Shown: positions 11,805 to 25,869, counted from the stretch's first letter. The stretch is DNA of 64,000 nucleotides from Icerya purchasi (GCA_039619475.1 CM077115.1:419314557-419378556); one strand, 5' to 3'. Translations and numbers: made by a program. Notes: a model not told the origin generated them from the letters alone.

Positions 11805-12240
11805 ATGAGATCTTGAGGTCGTTTTCTATTCAGTCTACGTCTCTCGCTTGGGCCATTCAGCAATTCTTTTGTTGTACTATTAGGATGTTCTTTCAATCTG
11901 ATAGCATATCGTCGAGCAGCAGTTTCTATTTCGTTCTTTACAAATTTAACTCCAAGATCTTCATGGATTGTGATGTTGGTTATGTATCATGGAGTAGAGA
12001 TGATCGTGCGTAATAACTTATTCCGTTGCATAATTGAAATGTTGCTGTTTTTGGCACAGCCCCATAATTGGCAGCCGTATTGCCAGATTGGTTTAAGAAT
12101 TTATTTATAAAGTAGCAACTTATTTTCCAGAGATGATACTCTATTGATCTCTTACCCAACTGCCAGTACAGTTGCCGCGGCCTGGTATTCAATTCATTTC
12201 GCTTTGTTATAATGTGTTTCCTCCAAGTCAAACGTTTATC
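11805..12240 (-). mobile_element. Jockey-type non-LTR retrotransposon fragment (C-terminal RT / thumb)
   Basis: Minus-strand reading from about 12240 gives LTWRKHIITKRNELNTRPRQ-like sequence, LYWQLGKRS, then in other frames pieces matching KPIWTYG, QLWG and PW(Y)V. It ends near 11820 with an HPNSTTKELLN-like tail. This is the conserved region C-terminal to the catalytic core of Jockey-clade reverse transcriptases. At least three frame changes are needed, the catalytic core and endonuclease are absent, and there is no RNase H. It is a 5'-truncated fossil. The 83-codon frame 11980-12231 is part of it. Confidence 0.7.
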
Positions 12241-12340
12241 GATTAATAATAATTAATTAATTGTTCGTCCAAATTATCTTTCCCTCAGGACTTTTTTATT
12301 CATTTTGATGAGCTTTATAGCGTAAAACAAATTTCCTGAA

Positions 12341-12517
<177 letters not shown>

Positions 12518-12544
12518 GACCGACAAATATTTTATAGTACGACT

Positions 12545-12960
12545 AGGTCAGTCGGTATAAAACATTTAAGATGTCTTAGGTTTTGTCTAGTGAGCATGTA
12601 ATACTTCCGGATTTTCAATACGGAATCTTTCTTCGCAACAGTGAGCAAAGTAACGGGTTTGTCAATGCAGTCGGTAAATCAGCGCTCCGTTCAAAACTCT
12701 TGAGCGTTAATTATCATACGAAGGAATTTATTTTGAACAGTTCGAATATTTTTTCTATCCGAAGCTTTAGTCCATATCTGTATCCCATACCTTTAATAAT
12801 ACAATTATATAGCAATCTTCATTTATCGCCGACTAGCCGTAGTACTATATTTCTTGTGACTTTAGGACAATGTTTGTTCAGCTTCATGCCTATACGCACA
12901 GATTCAAATATTTTGTTCCAAGTTAGGGACTTTGCTGTGTATTTATGAGGACTACGTGAT
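12545..12960 (-). mobile_element. Second Jockey-type LINE RT fragment
   Basis: Minus-strand translation from about 12935 gives LTWNKIFESVRIGMKLNKHC, then NIVLRLVGDK, RLLYNCIIKGMGY and NKFLRM-like pieces in changing frames. This corresponds to the same C-terminal RT region as the 11805-12240 fragment, but it is a separate and divergent copy. The 121-codon + strand frame 12583-12948 is its antisense shadow. The copy is degenerate and not coding. Confidence 0.6.
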
Positions 12961-14029
12961 GGGGATCTCCTTTACGAAGAGCAAAAGCAGCGTTGACAGA
13001 TTTTTGCTAACTGAACAGAATTTTCCAGCCCCCCCTTCCCCCAATAGATGGCACAATCCGAAACATATTGAAAGTTTTCCTTTATAGTTAATCACTTACT
13101 AATAACATTTTATTGTGTCATCGGAAAAAACATTTTTCCGAATAAGGAGAAAAAGCTATCGACCTACCTAGCGATCGTCTTAAATTAGAAATTACTGCAA
13201 TACATAGGTATGTTCTTTTCTATGCAGAGAAATATTTTAGCAGACCAAGTCTGGTAAAAATTATAAATTTTACATTTCTATATTTTCGGTTTATATTTTG
13301 TTTCCAAATTAATTACTTTAATTTTTTAAAGTAAATTTATACTTACTGATTTTTGTTATTGAGGGGAGTAATGCCTTGCTGCCACGTGAATTACATTCAT
13401 TTTAATGTAATTAAAATACTTCTCATTTTGATTTTTGTACATTTATCGCACTTAATTCATTTTGAGTATTAATTTTTTCTTAATAAAAAACTGAATTTAA
13501 TTCGGCTAATAAGTTAACACATGACATTTATTGATTCTAAGGCGGTACGAAATTCACCGGGTCAGCTAGTACATCTATATATATGTCTATATTAAGAAAG
13601 AAATTGTTAAAAAAAGTAACGCTCAGTCTCTTGCCTTACACGTACTCTACATGTTATCAGTTTCTATTAATAATAGTAATCGTAATTTAAAACGATTAAG
13701 CTATTTTCCGAGTACAGAAAGTGGATATCCTGTCGTAAACTTTTAAAAAGTTTTATGGCTAACTCGGCTGCATTAATTTACCGTCGAACTAATTTTGAAC
13801 AGCTAATGTACAAAATGTACTACTCAAAATCTCAGGTTACTCCAGTGTAGATGCACAGTGCTTTTATTCACACTCCACAACTAGCGAACATGGACTAGGC
13901 GCATTGTATTGACAAAGGTTAATTTAAAAGCTGGATTTAGCGAATTTTTAAAAAATAGCAGTTTAATTTTCCTTCCCTTGAGAGAATTTTTAAAAAAAAA
14001 TTCTAAACGTACGTAGGTGCATAAACATC
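12961..14029. other. Intergenic, possible mobile-element remnants
   Basis: A C-run block (CAGCCCCCCCTTCCCCC at 13028-13044) and a terminus-like CGGTACGAAATTCACCGGGT...CTAGT at 13543-13571 hint at an old element. The 3' end can fold CGGT against ACCG just before CTAGT, as in Helitron ends. No gene was seen. Confidence 0.3.
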
Positions 14030-14170
14030 TTATCCTTCATCCTGCTACTGCTCAATCTTTGCGTCCTTACTTCCAGGGTTCTAATCGTATTAAATTTTAG
14101 TTAAATTGGAATAAATTATTGTATTGTTATGAGCCAATTAAGGATGACGAAAAAATAAAGAAAAAAATAA
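14030..14170 (+). mobile_element. Possible degraded LINE 3' tail
   Basis: CTGCTACTGCTCAATCTTTGCG...CTTACTTCC...TCTAATCGTA followed by GTTATGAGCCAATTAAGG and an A-rich tail resembles, in order and spacing, the subfamily A 3' end (compare 59300-59390). Identity is low and the match may be fortuitous. Confidence 0.3.
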
Positions 14171-14913
14171 TAATATGGGTAAAGAAAACCAGAAAATTCC
14201 TTTGCGAGACGACCTTACTCATCGACGAAGATCGCCATCTCTCCGAGGACCAGAGTTATCGTCTTTTTTTATCGCACTTCGCCTATTTAAAAACTTGATC
14301 ATTTTATTTAAAAAGTGAATTACTCTCGATAACGGATTAATACCAATTAAAAAAAAATAAGAAAACCCTACGTGAGAAAATAATAATAAAACACCGAAGT
14401 ATTTAAGGATGTATTTTGTAGCTCAGCGACATTTTACCTATGCTAAATACGTAAAAAACGTTTGAAAATTTAAAAAAATAATAATCGTATCAGTATAGAG
14501 TTATTCCGTCTAGATGGGTTTTAATGATATAGTTTTAAAAAAAAATGGAAGACGCGAAGCTGTACAGTATTCGTATCTCGATCGGTAATATGTTTTGTCT
14601 ATTTAAATGATTTCTTAAATTTCACTTTTTCTCATAGTCGAAAGCCTTTATTAAAAATCATGGTACTTCTACCGATTGCGTTAACCGGTGCAATGATGAG
14701 ACTGTTTTACCAATCGGAAGTTTTAAATTTTTGCATTATTTTCATTATTTAGCCGAATTTTAGCATGAAATGGAAGCCTATTTTCAACGGATCAGTAAAT
14801 TTGAAGTTTCTATTAAAAAACCTTTTCTCCGTTCCATAAAAATACGAATAATCTGTCGAAAGGCGTAGCCAATGAAAAAATTTACTCTTCTATAAGAATT
14901 ATAGAAGAACTAT

Positions 14914-15252
14914 ATACTGGTGGTGAAGGGGCTTGCCCCATTCCGAGGCCCGAAGGGGTGAGTTTTATATATTAATTACAACGTAATTTTTAGGCTACCC
15001 CCATTAGAAAAAATGTGCCAATTTTATGTAACGCAAAATGTCCCAAAAAAGTGTCCCAATTTTATGTAACGTTTGTTATTTTTATAGGATTTCTGTTATT
15101 ATGTTGTTATATTCATATGGACCGATATAGAATTACGTTGTAAATTATGATAATTTTATACAAAGTATAGAAGAGAAAGAAATAGAAATGTAAGCAAGAG
15201 GGGTCAAGCGGCACAGCCCCTTGCGAGGCCAAAATAGCCGAGTTTATATATA
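14914..15252 (-). repeat. Interspersed repeat copy 2, inverted relative to 10665-11095
   Basis: Read on the minus strand it begins ACTCGGCTATTTTGGCCTCG next to a TA tract, continues GGGGCTGTGCC...TTGACCCC, shares the TTTCTATTTCTTTCTCTTC and TAACGAAATTGG-type internal blocks, and ends in AATTACGTTGTAATTAATATA. An additional GGGGCTTGCCCCATTCCGAGGCC box at 14932-14955 resembles the head box in the same element. It has no coding capacity. Confidence 0.75.
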
Positions 15253-18200
15253 GACTTAACAATAGTTGCAAGTGTATATACATTATATTAGTCCAGAAGC
15301 GGAAAAATTGATTACTTGTGTGTGGAATTGTGCAAATAAGTTATTAAATGTTTTCGTAGTAGCAAGGGGGACTACCGGAAAAATTTTAAATGAGGAGGCA
15401 ACAGGTTGAATTTAATCGGAGCCTGGTAAATAATCTGCATTCTCACAAGATGTTTTTTATATTTTGGAACACTTGCATACAAATTATTAGATATTCTAGT
15501 TACTCCTCCCTTGAACGAAATGTAAAATCTATTTTTATATTTATGAACGAACATAAGAACTAGAAGATCATAAATTGTTCAAAAAAAAAATATATATAAT
15601 AATAATAGTAATAATAAGAGTATTAATAATAAGAATAAGAATAGTAATAATAAGAATAAGAATAGTAATAATAATAATAATAATAATAATGACGAGAACA
15701 CGTTTCCAAATATTCGCTACATTTTCGAAACATACGGAAATTACCGATATAATTAATAATGGCGAGTTAGTAATGAAAATGTAAATTTAGAAATGAAAGA
15801 AGCGATGTTTGGGGGTAAAAATGATATTCGTAATTACGTGCTTATCGGCTGTTATTTAGTTAACCGGAATAAATTTAGACGAAGCTTTCGAACCTTTGCG
15901 AAATTAGTCAGACCGCGAAAATCACATCCCGAAGAGCTCGCTTTAAGTTGTTAAATTTGTCTTTCATCCGTAATAATTTATTTGAATTTTAGTCGATTTT
16001 AGGGCGCGTTGTTTTCTTTTTCATATCGATCGTCAACATAGCAAAAATTTATTTTTTCGAAAATCGGTGAAACGACGTTCTCCCGCCATTTCTTTTATCA
16101 TAAACTCGAACATTTTTTAATCTTGATCGGTAAATAGTAACTCGCTTACCGACCGGTATTAATTAAAATAAATGAGAAAACCTACGTAACAAAAATAATC
16201 TTATAATGCTACATATTTATCGCTATATTTATTGAAATTATATAAAAAAAATACGCTTAAAAATATCAATATTTTTAGTTTCAAATTATTTAGTACCCAT
16301 TTTTTTTTTTTAATACAAAATTGTTGTTTAATGGGAAACTACTTTTTTTCGTTTCCAAATTTTAATCTTGATTGTGTTCATCACTATACTTATATTAACG
16401 CATATATGTATATAAAATACCGATATGTAGTTTAAATACACTTGTCAATTGTTTTTCTTTTGTAGAAATAAAATGAGGCGACGGTCGAGAAGCTAAACTA
16501 ACTCGAAATGGGCTAGTTACAAACACAAATTATATATCATCGCGGCGTTGTTTTCGTTTTTTTTTCTTTTTGTTTTTCCTAGGAAGATGACGATCTCATT
16601 TTAGATGTGTCTGATAACACAAATAAGGGGTGGAAACTTTTTGAGTTTTAAAAAATTTCGGAAGAGAGCTATAATAATGACGCAAAAACATTTCTAAGCA
16701 GTCGTATGATATACATATAGAGAAATGTTGCGAGAAAAACATATCATCACGATGATGTTATAAGTGTTCAAGATGGGAATATTTTGAAAATTTATGATTA
16801 CGCAAATGTAAATTTTTAATTGATCTTATTACACATTTAATTGCCTAATTTTTATTATTTCTTACGCTAATTTAATTTCTAATTGATAAATTAAATTTAC
16901 AAATGTGTTCTTATAAAAACAATTAACGTGTGTATTGTCAATTATGTAAATGAAATAGCGGCGATGATGCGCTTATTAGTTTAACAGTTTTCCGTAAAAA
17001 TGAATAATAATTCGCGTTTTTTGTGACGCGACCAAATGAAATTCCAATTATCATCCCTAGCTTTTTATTTATTAAAAGGTTTTCGCCGGCTCTGGAGAAA
17101 ATGAACAATGCCTAGAGAGGATGGAGAAAAAGTTGACAAACAAACTGTGATCGAAATTATTTATTTTTATAAGATTTGTTGGGTATCTCGGTGTGGTGGT
17201 CGGCTATTATTTACCCAGTTGGCTGGTATCGCTTTCGTTCCGATAACCAGTTGGCTGATTACTCGGAAACAGATTTTCATATGTACCCTAAAATAGAGTT
17301 ACCCGTTTTATCGTCGGACCGTATACACATATACACATGCGGGGCTGTGTATATAAATATGCGTATGTGTGTGTGTACGTCGGGAAAAATAATAATTTGG
17401 TTAAGAAATTGTTACGGTAATTGTGAGTCGGTGTTTTAAAATTCGCTGCTTGCAGTTGACACCGCGTGTAACAGTTATAAAATTTATTAAACGTGGGAGT
17501 TGCCGGAAAAGTCTAATTTACAATTGTCCGGATGGCAGCTCGAACGGTCATAAAGCGAGAGCGGCGACGACGATCATTGCCTCGATTACGGAAGATTAGG
17601 CGATTCAAGTCAAAGGTACACGCAACACTACGGGCTCCTTCGCAACGATAATCGGACAACTATTTATTACGCTCTTGACAACACCTGATGATGGCGATCT
17701 CCGGGTAATATTTCATCGCCGCGTCCTAAATAGCCCCCCACCCATCTCGGGAAATTATTTCTTCCGTTGAAAGCTTACATCTGGAAACGTCTAAAAAAGA
17801 CGACAAAAATCCGTTTCCACCTTCATCGCGTTATTTCGAACACCATACACAATGGAAACGTCGAGTTACCTTGATTTTTCTTAGACCGGCATGGACTAAA
17901 TGTAGTTTTCACTCTTGCAAAATATACATTTACAGGAATATATAAGTTAAAATCTACGCCGATTCGTTTGTCTGTTACCGAAAAAACCGATTTTTTACTA
18001 CGTACGCCTCGCGACGATTTCCGGCATCCTTAAAATTATCGTCCAATCCTTGTTTGTCCCTTTTTCCCCTCCGGGCGAAGATCTGAACAAAATACCGCTT
18101 CTAAGACCTTGCCCGAATTAGTACTGAAGCTGATTTTTCTTGCTCTCTGAATGGTCTAGAAGGTCACAGCGAAGCTTGATAACAATGTCCACGCTGCATT

Positions 18201-19944
18201 ACAAATTTAAAAGGAGTCGTTTATAAAATATAAACATTTTACTGTAGCGATTTACCAAAAAGTGTTCTTTCTTTTTTCCCTTTTAAATCGGTATTCATTT
18301 TTTACCTTTTTTTTTCTTTCTTTTTTTTTTTTTTTTTTTATCGCACACAAACCAACTCATCAGTATTAAATTTGACAGCTGCAGGCAAAAGAATTTGCCG
18401 CGAATTGTGTGGTATTCCTGCTCCACTATTGTGCCTCCTATATCCAGTTTTTTTTTCCTTTCTCGCATATCATTCCCATTGTTTGTTCCTTCCTACTAAC
18501 AATATCTGACCGCATCAAAATATAACTGATTCATTTCCCGTTTTAATTGTTTCTTGGTAAAAGTCTCCCCCGGTTGACAAGCCCAAAAAACAATAAAGAA
18601 AAAAAAACGCGTGAATAAAACACAGTCTAAGCCGAACCCGCGAACTATATACTATACAATAATACCTCGTTATCTTAGAGTTACAATGGTCAAGCTTTTT
18701 TTTTCCAATTTATTCCCGCTATTGTAGGGATGCTGGCAAAAAGTAATATAGCTGTGGCGAAAGTCATAAGCGGTTTAACGTGTAAATAGGATAGAGAATG
18801 TCAATTATTTGAAATTAATAATAACTTTCATTTTAATATACCGATGCATGAACAAATCTATGTTTATAAGTAATTTTTAACACTATTCGTGATAACCGTA
18901 ACTGCGAAGCAAGTCAGTTTTAATTTTTTATTTTTTGCGAATTTTACAAATTTTCTACAAATTTCACGAATTTATTATATTTCGGTCTTTCGGCGTGTAT
19001 TGACTCAGACTTGACCGTATACACGAAAAAACGTATTATCATTTTAACAGTAATGTTAATTTAAAAACGTACACGTATATAGATGATTCATTATATTTAC
19101 GAATAATATCGATCGAAATAATCTGAAAAGTAATCGTTACGCGAGTAACGTCGCCTCAGCTCAAAAATAAAACTGACGACATAATTCACCGACTTCTTTC
19201 AAAGGGTCAAGAGTTGTTCAAATTTATTAGTAGGATCATTTTTATTTTACACGGCTATAAAAACAATTGTTAAATTTATATCATTAGAGCTATTATTTTA
19301 CATTTCGTTGCACACGGGAAATATTAACACATCTGTAATCGCACATTCTATAATTCACGAAAAATATATATCTATGTTGTAAATTTTTATGTAAAACGAT
19401 AAAAAGCTTCTCCTTCATCGAGTACTGTACCGAGCACGTCAATGCCCTTCGACCGCTGCACCTTCTAACCTTTCCGATGTTACATATTTATTTTGTTTCG
19501 TAAAACAGTAAAAACGGCTATTTAGTTTTGAATTTTTTACCAGATACTTCGAAGGCCGTTCTTTTTTTTTGAATTTTCCATTACAAAACGGTTTTCAGAG
19601 TGTTGTTTACGACACTAAAATTACCTCCTTCAGATGTTCATTTTAATTTAAGCGGGCACCTGATTAAATTCGATTTTTAAGCAAACTACCTCGTTTAATC
19701 AAGCAGAGTTGTCTTTATTGATATGTTTTGTATAATCCCTTGTGTCACTGTTTGCTTCTGCTTTTTTTGTTTCCTATAAATTCCTCTGCTATTGGGTTTT
19801 ATATCCATTTTTACGCAACTAATCGTGGCAAGTCAACGTGTCAAATGCCGAACGTGTAATATTTATATTTTTCCTCTTTCCCCCGCATGTTTTTGTCTGG
19901 TGTAATTTATTGTTAGTGTTTAAAGCTCACGTCAATTTTTCAAC
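15253..19944. other. Intergenic, no gene recognised
   Basis: Apart from the simple repeat at 15591-15693 this stretch is AT-rich unique-looking DNA. It has T runs (16300, 16555, 18308-18340) and a somewhat more GC-balanced part at 17450-17900. No open frame with a recognisable domain was seen. Confidence 0.4.
15591..15693. repeat. Degenerate (AAT)n/(AAG)n simple repeat
   Basis: Interrupted AATAATAAT units with repeated AATAAGAATAAGAATAGT higher-order units. The Ile/Arg-rich open frame here is an artefact. Confidence 0.9.
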
Positions 19945-19953
19945 ATTTATATA

Positions 19954-19998
<45 letters not shown>

Positions 19999-20065
19999 TG
20001 TATGTATTTATAAATAAGTTGCGGGTCCCACAAGGCAAATGCCCTTTTGAGGGTTCCCAACACTC
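19945..20065. repeat. (TA)n tract with adjacent GGGTCCC...GGGTTCCC box
   Basis: A TA tract at about 19945-19995 is followed by GCGGGTCCCACAAGGCAAAT and CCCTTTTGAGGGTTCCC at 20021-20060. The arrangement (TA tract next to a G/C-rich self-complementary box) resembles the ends of the repeats at 10665 and 15252, but identity is low. Confidence 0.45.
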
Positions 20066-23000
20066 TTATCATTTATTATGATTACATTTAAGTGCATCCC
20101 GTTTGTTAACTAAGTTAATAAAATTATAAACATAAGCATTATAAAAAATATTTTAAAAATAAATATTCAAAATACGTATATATCCTAGAAGAAGCGTGAG
20201 TTGTCGAATATTCCATCTTTAGTACTTGAAATTTAAAAAAAAAGATGTATCGATAAAGAGTTAGTATTAAATGTTCGAAAGACAAGTTATTCAACATCAA
20301 GATGTTTTTTTTGCGCTTCCGCTTTCTAATTCAGTGTGATTTTGCTTTGAGTTCTAATCACGCATTCTGTGTTCAGCCTTTCCGGTATTTCTCAGATTTT
20401 TTTGTTTTAACTGTAAATAACCAATTTTGCCAAGAGATTCCAACGTAAAAACTTTATATCCTTATCACAAAATTCAATTTAAGGTTTTTAATTATTTTTT
20501 TTTGCATATACATATTTCTATTTTGAATTTTTCAGATTAAAAATCAAATATTTTCGTTCACTTTTAATATTATTATCTAATTTTCCCGTCTAAAATAATG
20601 CGGGGTACTTATTTTAGGTCTCCTTCAGATATACACATAATATAATACCAAATTTATTTTTATTAATATTCGCTTTTGTTTTCTGGTGCGTTAAAGATAT
20701 GAAATATTATTCCCGCAGAAAAAAAAAAAAAAAAAAAATTTGCAGAACATATTCATTTTAAATATTTACTTTTTATTATTAGGGGGGGGGGGGGTCATAA
20801 TTTAATTATTTTATTAGGAATTTTACGTTCGTTGAAAAATTAAAGAAAAAAAGGGAAAAAGAAGGGAAAAAAAAGGGAAAAAAAATAAAAAAAAATCGTA
20901 TGGAACGGTAAATATTTGTCGCGGACAAACACGGTGATTAACAATAGCGGCTGAACTGAAATGAAATGTGTGATTTTCATTTTCGTGGAAACGATTAGGC
21001 AGCGATAAAAGGTTATTCGATGGGTTATTTATGGAACGCGTCTAAAAATATCACGAAAGTGACGACAATATAATTCGTACTCGAATAAATATTTATTCGT
21101 GTAAAACTTCGATAATAACGGTGTATAGTAGCGTTTCAGAGACTAGGAGAAGGTTTTTCTAGTTAAACGGCAGTTAGTCGCGTAGATAGTAAAGGTCAGT
21201 AAATCTTGGGAGCCCGTCTAGCACGACGCCCTACCATAAAGGACCCGCTGCTATTAGTGTACTAGGTACATTAATAAACCGAAGTGGTGCGCGGGACAAT
21301 ATTATCAGCAGCGAGACAGCGCATATGCATCACCCGAAAACCGTTCGGTTCAAAGTTCACCTTACAGAAGTAACGTGTTGTTCACTAGGCACTGTACAAA
21401 AAATTGTGAATAACGTTAATTCCCGCTGTTTATTTTGAAGTTCTTCTGCATGTCTTTCTTCGGAATACCTTTATTATAACAAAAATGTCCTCAAAGTGTT
21501 ACGCTATTCCACTAATCCTGTAATACTTCTCTCCACGTTATTCGTAACCGTTTCCTTTACCACACTCTATTTACGCGGATATTACATGCATATTATAGAA
21601 TCGAAGACAACAAGCTGATTAGCCCGTTCACTTTCTTCCACCGGTAGATTAGGATTTTCGCACGACACACCGATATTCGATTCTGCAGCCGCTCATTCCA
21701 AATAATTGGAATAAATAGGTGTAGGTCCTCATTTTTGAATTTCTGCAAATCTCTTAGCAATACGCTTGGGATGGCACAATCTGCTTGTTACGTATCTTTT
21801 CCGTCTCTCACCCGTGAACTACGCTGATCATGTCTTTTTAACCGCTGCACCTTTTCTTCGTATTACTGCGCGCCTTGCATGCGTCTTTCTGTAGATCTGA
21901 TTTTCCCTCTCCTAGTTCTTGGGCTATTTTCCTCGTTGACGACCCTTACCCAAAAAGAAAATTAAATTTCCTTTTAATAAAACAAAAACAAACTATTTAA
22001 AATTTTTCATCCGAAACGATTAGGATCAGATTACAAATCGTTCGAATTAGCGACAATTGATGAGAATTTAACGCGGTCTAATCCGAATCATAGTAGTACT
22101 TTAACTGCTACACGAATAGTTCTCAACCATAGCCCATTTAATTAAGTAAGAAGCTGGAACGTAGCCCACTAAAATGACATACTATGTAAATAATTCTGTA
22201 CAGGTTACCGAATTTCGGGCGAATTTTAACTTCAACGCTTTCCGACTGCTATTTTATATTCTGACCCAAAATTTGAATTCCCTTTTTTCCTGCTATGCAG
22301 ATTTTTCATGTTCCGCTATCAACGAAGAAATTAATTTCTCAACAGAGGAGATGGTGACAACAATACGCAAAGAGTTTTCATGATTCGTATTAACATCAAA
22401 ATCACAATTTTTCATTGGAGCCGCGTCAATATTTTTTCCGATGATGTGTAAGCGCGTTCGAAATGTTAAATAGTTCGGTTAAAATTTAACGTGTTGTCTA
22501 CCAAAAATTCTGATTTTGAAGAGAAGATGGTGGTAGTTTTAGTATTCGATCAACGAACACGTACAAGTAAAAGTCTATGTAATCCTTCCCTCAAAATTAC
22601 ACAGCTATTTTGACATTGAACCTGCTTGTCAACTGCGTCGCCGGATCATAAAGTTACACGAAGCAACGGAAGAGCTCCGTATGTTTCCCTTCTTTGATTG
22701 ATCCGAAATCTAATAATCAGCAGGACAACAAGTTTATTCGCTACCTTTTGTTTACAATCGAGGAATTTAGGATCTAGGTAGTCTAGTGCCAATTTTAAGC
22801 TTAATGTCCAAAATGAACCGAAATAGAGCAGAAAAAAAAAATGTCAACGTTCTTTTACGAACTTTGCGACAACAAATTTTCCCTCTTTCAAAATCAAAAT
22901 TAAAATTAAAAACACGCAATTTCCAAAACCTTACCTTTCCGAGAAATATTTTCGTATATTACAATTATCTCGCAACACTTTACACCCGAACGCCATTAAA

Positions 23001-24948
23001 TGTAATTCCCTTTTTAAACTATAACGATGACAAGTATTAATTCGGAAAATTAGCCTGTTAAATAATCGCGGATTGAACTGAAAAAAGTCGGAACTAATCT
23101 TTAACTACTGAAATGATAACGTTTGTTTTCCAACGAAAAATAAAAGTATATATTTGTAAAATTAACTTAAATAAACTGTTCTTTCAAGCGTACATATAAT
23201 TTTTTTCATCACTAGACCAAAAATGATTTTTAAACGTACGGACGAGATAGGCGAACAATTTTTGAAGTCCGTTAAACGTTCAAAAATGTAACCTAATGAA
23301 GCGGCCGTCAGTTTTTGGAATATTCCGTTTTCGCCGTCCGTTCTTTTTAATATTTTTCACCTGTAAAAGTCTTACGCGAAATTCCGGTTCGGAGATTAGT
23401 GAAGCCCTTTTTTTTTTAGCCCTCGGCAGTCCACGTAACGAAAAGAGTATACTTCACGCTTATCCCCTTTTCCATCATTATAAAAACAAAACCGCAAAGT
23501 GAATGTAAACACATTTTTATAAGCAGAAACATTCGTTTTTCTCAGTGCCGTACTTTACAGTTTTATTTTTCGCTGGCGAAAGTTTTATTAACGTTTCGAA
23601 TTAGAGGTAATCGATTATTTTCGATTGACAATTACTTTGCCGGCAAATTAGTTCATCGAAACTGCACAACGTCCGTTACATTCCAACCGGCAGCTTATTC
23701 ATGGGACGTTATTTTTACCTTTCTCTTTTTCTCTCTTTTTCTCTTTTTTTCGCTCTTTTTCTCTTATTTTTTTATGTGAAGTATTATAAACAGACATAGG
23801 TGTCAGACATTCCAGCGAATAAATACTTTCTATATAGTGTCTAGTGCATTCTGTTATTATTAACCTGATGTACCACAATGTATCTCTGAGTAAATTACTT
23901 TTAATTCTTAACCATTATCCAATTGAATAACTTATAGTAGTTCAGAAATTAGGAAATTGTGATAAAATCAACTAAGAACTAGCGCTATACAATAATATTT
24001 TTAGCCTTGTTACGTTTTGGGCTCATCCTATTTTAAAGTAAATTTTAGCGAGTTTTCTCATTTTTTTTTTCTTTAATTAATATCACGTACTCTTTTTAAA
24101 CAAAGAAAAAAAAAAGAAGCGCCTTTTAATACTCTTTTTTTTTTTGCATTAATAAAAAATGCTCAAAAAAAAAAAATTAACTTTAATAATCATGAAAAGC
24201 AACTGAAATTAAAGATCAGAGGCGCATTGCAAACACAGAAAAATTAATGCGGATTCCGAATTTCAATGAAAAATTTTTCTCCTCAGTCTCAAGAAATTAT
24301 TCTTACGTTTTCATATTTATTTTTAACTGAGCCGTCGTTTCGATGTGATCGACTGGGCTTGGTTGACTAGCCACAGAGAAAATTACATTAAAAAAGCATT
24401 CCCGGAACTATTCGTTTTTAATTTAGTGTTATATAAATTTAAATTGCAGCAATTCAAGATTTGTCACGTAGAATCCTTCACACGCTGAATACATCATGCC
24501 CTACTAGTATTTGCGCAAATATATGATAACGATTATCGTTTAATTTCTTTTACTTTTTTCTAGAATTCAGTATCTGAAAAATCAAATTTAATCCGACGCG
24601 GTACGTAACCCATTTTTCAATGTTGTTTCGAACAATTCAATCACTTGGGATTATCTTATTGGTGTGAAATATCACATTACACAGAATTCATTTTTAAACT
24701 ACGCGAAAATTTCAATAAAGTAGATTTTTTAGTAATAAAATATAAAAAAATTAACAAAAAATAGAGATTAATAAAAATGTTCGCACTTTTAAACAGTCAC
24801 TTTCGATATTACCGAAAATATAAATTTATTTAATAATCATTATGTTACATTAGAAAATAGGTGTAAATATTGATCGTTGGTGAATAGTATTTCTGAGAAA
24901 TTAAACAGCACTTAAATGTGTACCTATATATATATATATATATATATA
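20066..24948. other. Intergenic, no gene recognised
   Basis: Contains homopolymers (A run at 20720-20739, G run at 20782-20793, A-rich 20840-20895) and T/C-rich stretches (23720-23775). The segment 21120-21380 is GC-richer and unique-looking. The open frames at 22174-22383, 22786-23040 and 23296-23502 have no recognisable motif. Confidence 0.4.
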
Positions 24949-25430
24949 CAGGGCCGGATTATAGCCAAATGCCGCTGTGGGCTCTGTAATTTCTGCCGCC
25001 CATGGAATAATTTATAAATTAAGTAATAAAAATTATAATCGAGTAACTGAAGTAAGAAAGAACATAAAAGTTAAAAATTAATTTTCAATTAAAAGTTAAA
25101 AGTTAAAAAAGTTTTCAATTAAAAAATTTCACACATTTTTAAAACATACCTAAATTTTATTATAATTCTATACATACATTATTCTTTCATGTGTCAATTA
25201 ATGTTTACATTTTTTACAACGCAATTTTAAAGATGCAAATTCATTTATTATATCATCGAAGTTTAAATTCTTCACTAACTGTTCTTCAATAAATAAAACA
25301 GATAAATATCATTTAACTTTTGGTGAGACATTGTTGATCTGAACAAATTTTTAATTCTTTCCATTGTAGGAAAATATATACAGTCATGGATTTACACCAC
25401 GGACTTAAATGGGCTACAGCCCACAGCGGC
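24949..25430. mobile_element. Candidate non-autonomous element with hAT-like CAGGG end
   Basis: CAGGGCCGGATT at 24949-24960 follows a TA tract, and 13 bp of it (GCCGCTGTGGGCT at 24971-24983) recur as an exact inverted copy AGCCCACAGCGGC at 25418-25430. A second CAG(TCA)TGGATT terminus-like start lies at 25381. CAGGG starts are typical of hAT termini. The interior is AT-rich and non-coding. Exact boundaries and an 8-bp target duplication could not be established. Two overlapping element ends are an alternative reading. Confidence 0.45.
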
Positions 25431-25869
25431 AAAATTCGAAAGGCGGCAAATTTGCATGAGATTGAAAAGTTTTTTTCGTTTGAAAAATACTTGTAATTTC
25501 CAAAATATTGTTACATATTATGGCGTTTTAGTCATATTAGGATAGGAGAAGAATGTGATAAAATAATTTTTTTAACTTGCATTAATGTACAGAAAAGTTA
25601 AAATGGGAATATATTGATTTAGGTAAAATATATATATATATATTACGAATAGGAACTTTATAGAAATAATGTAATCAACTCTCGGGTTGTTATAAATTTA
25701 AATTACGTTAATAAACGTTTTTCTTTTGTTTTTTTTTCTTATTACGAACAAAATATTTTATTCCCGATAGATTGTATTATATTTACTTTAGAAAAAATGT
25801 ATATTTTTAATTATATTTGAAATTATTAATATTAAATAATTGACGCAGACAGGCTTAGAGGGAAATGTT
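25431..25869. other. Intergenic AT-rich DNA
   Basis: AT-rich with a short TA tract near 25628-25642 and no gene. Confidence 0.4.

Noticed and set aside
12583..12948. 121-codon + strand open frame
   Set aside because: The minus strand of this interval reads as degraded Jockey-type RT, so the frame is antisense shadow.
15575..15784. Ile/Arg-repeat open frame
   Set aside because: Encoded by the AAT/AAG simple repeat.
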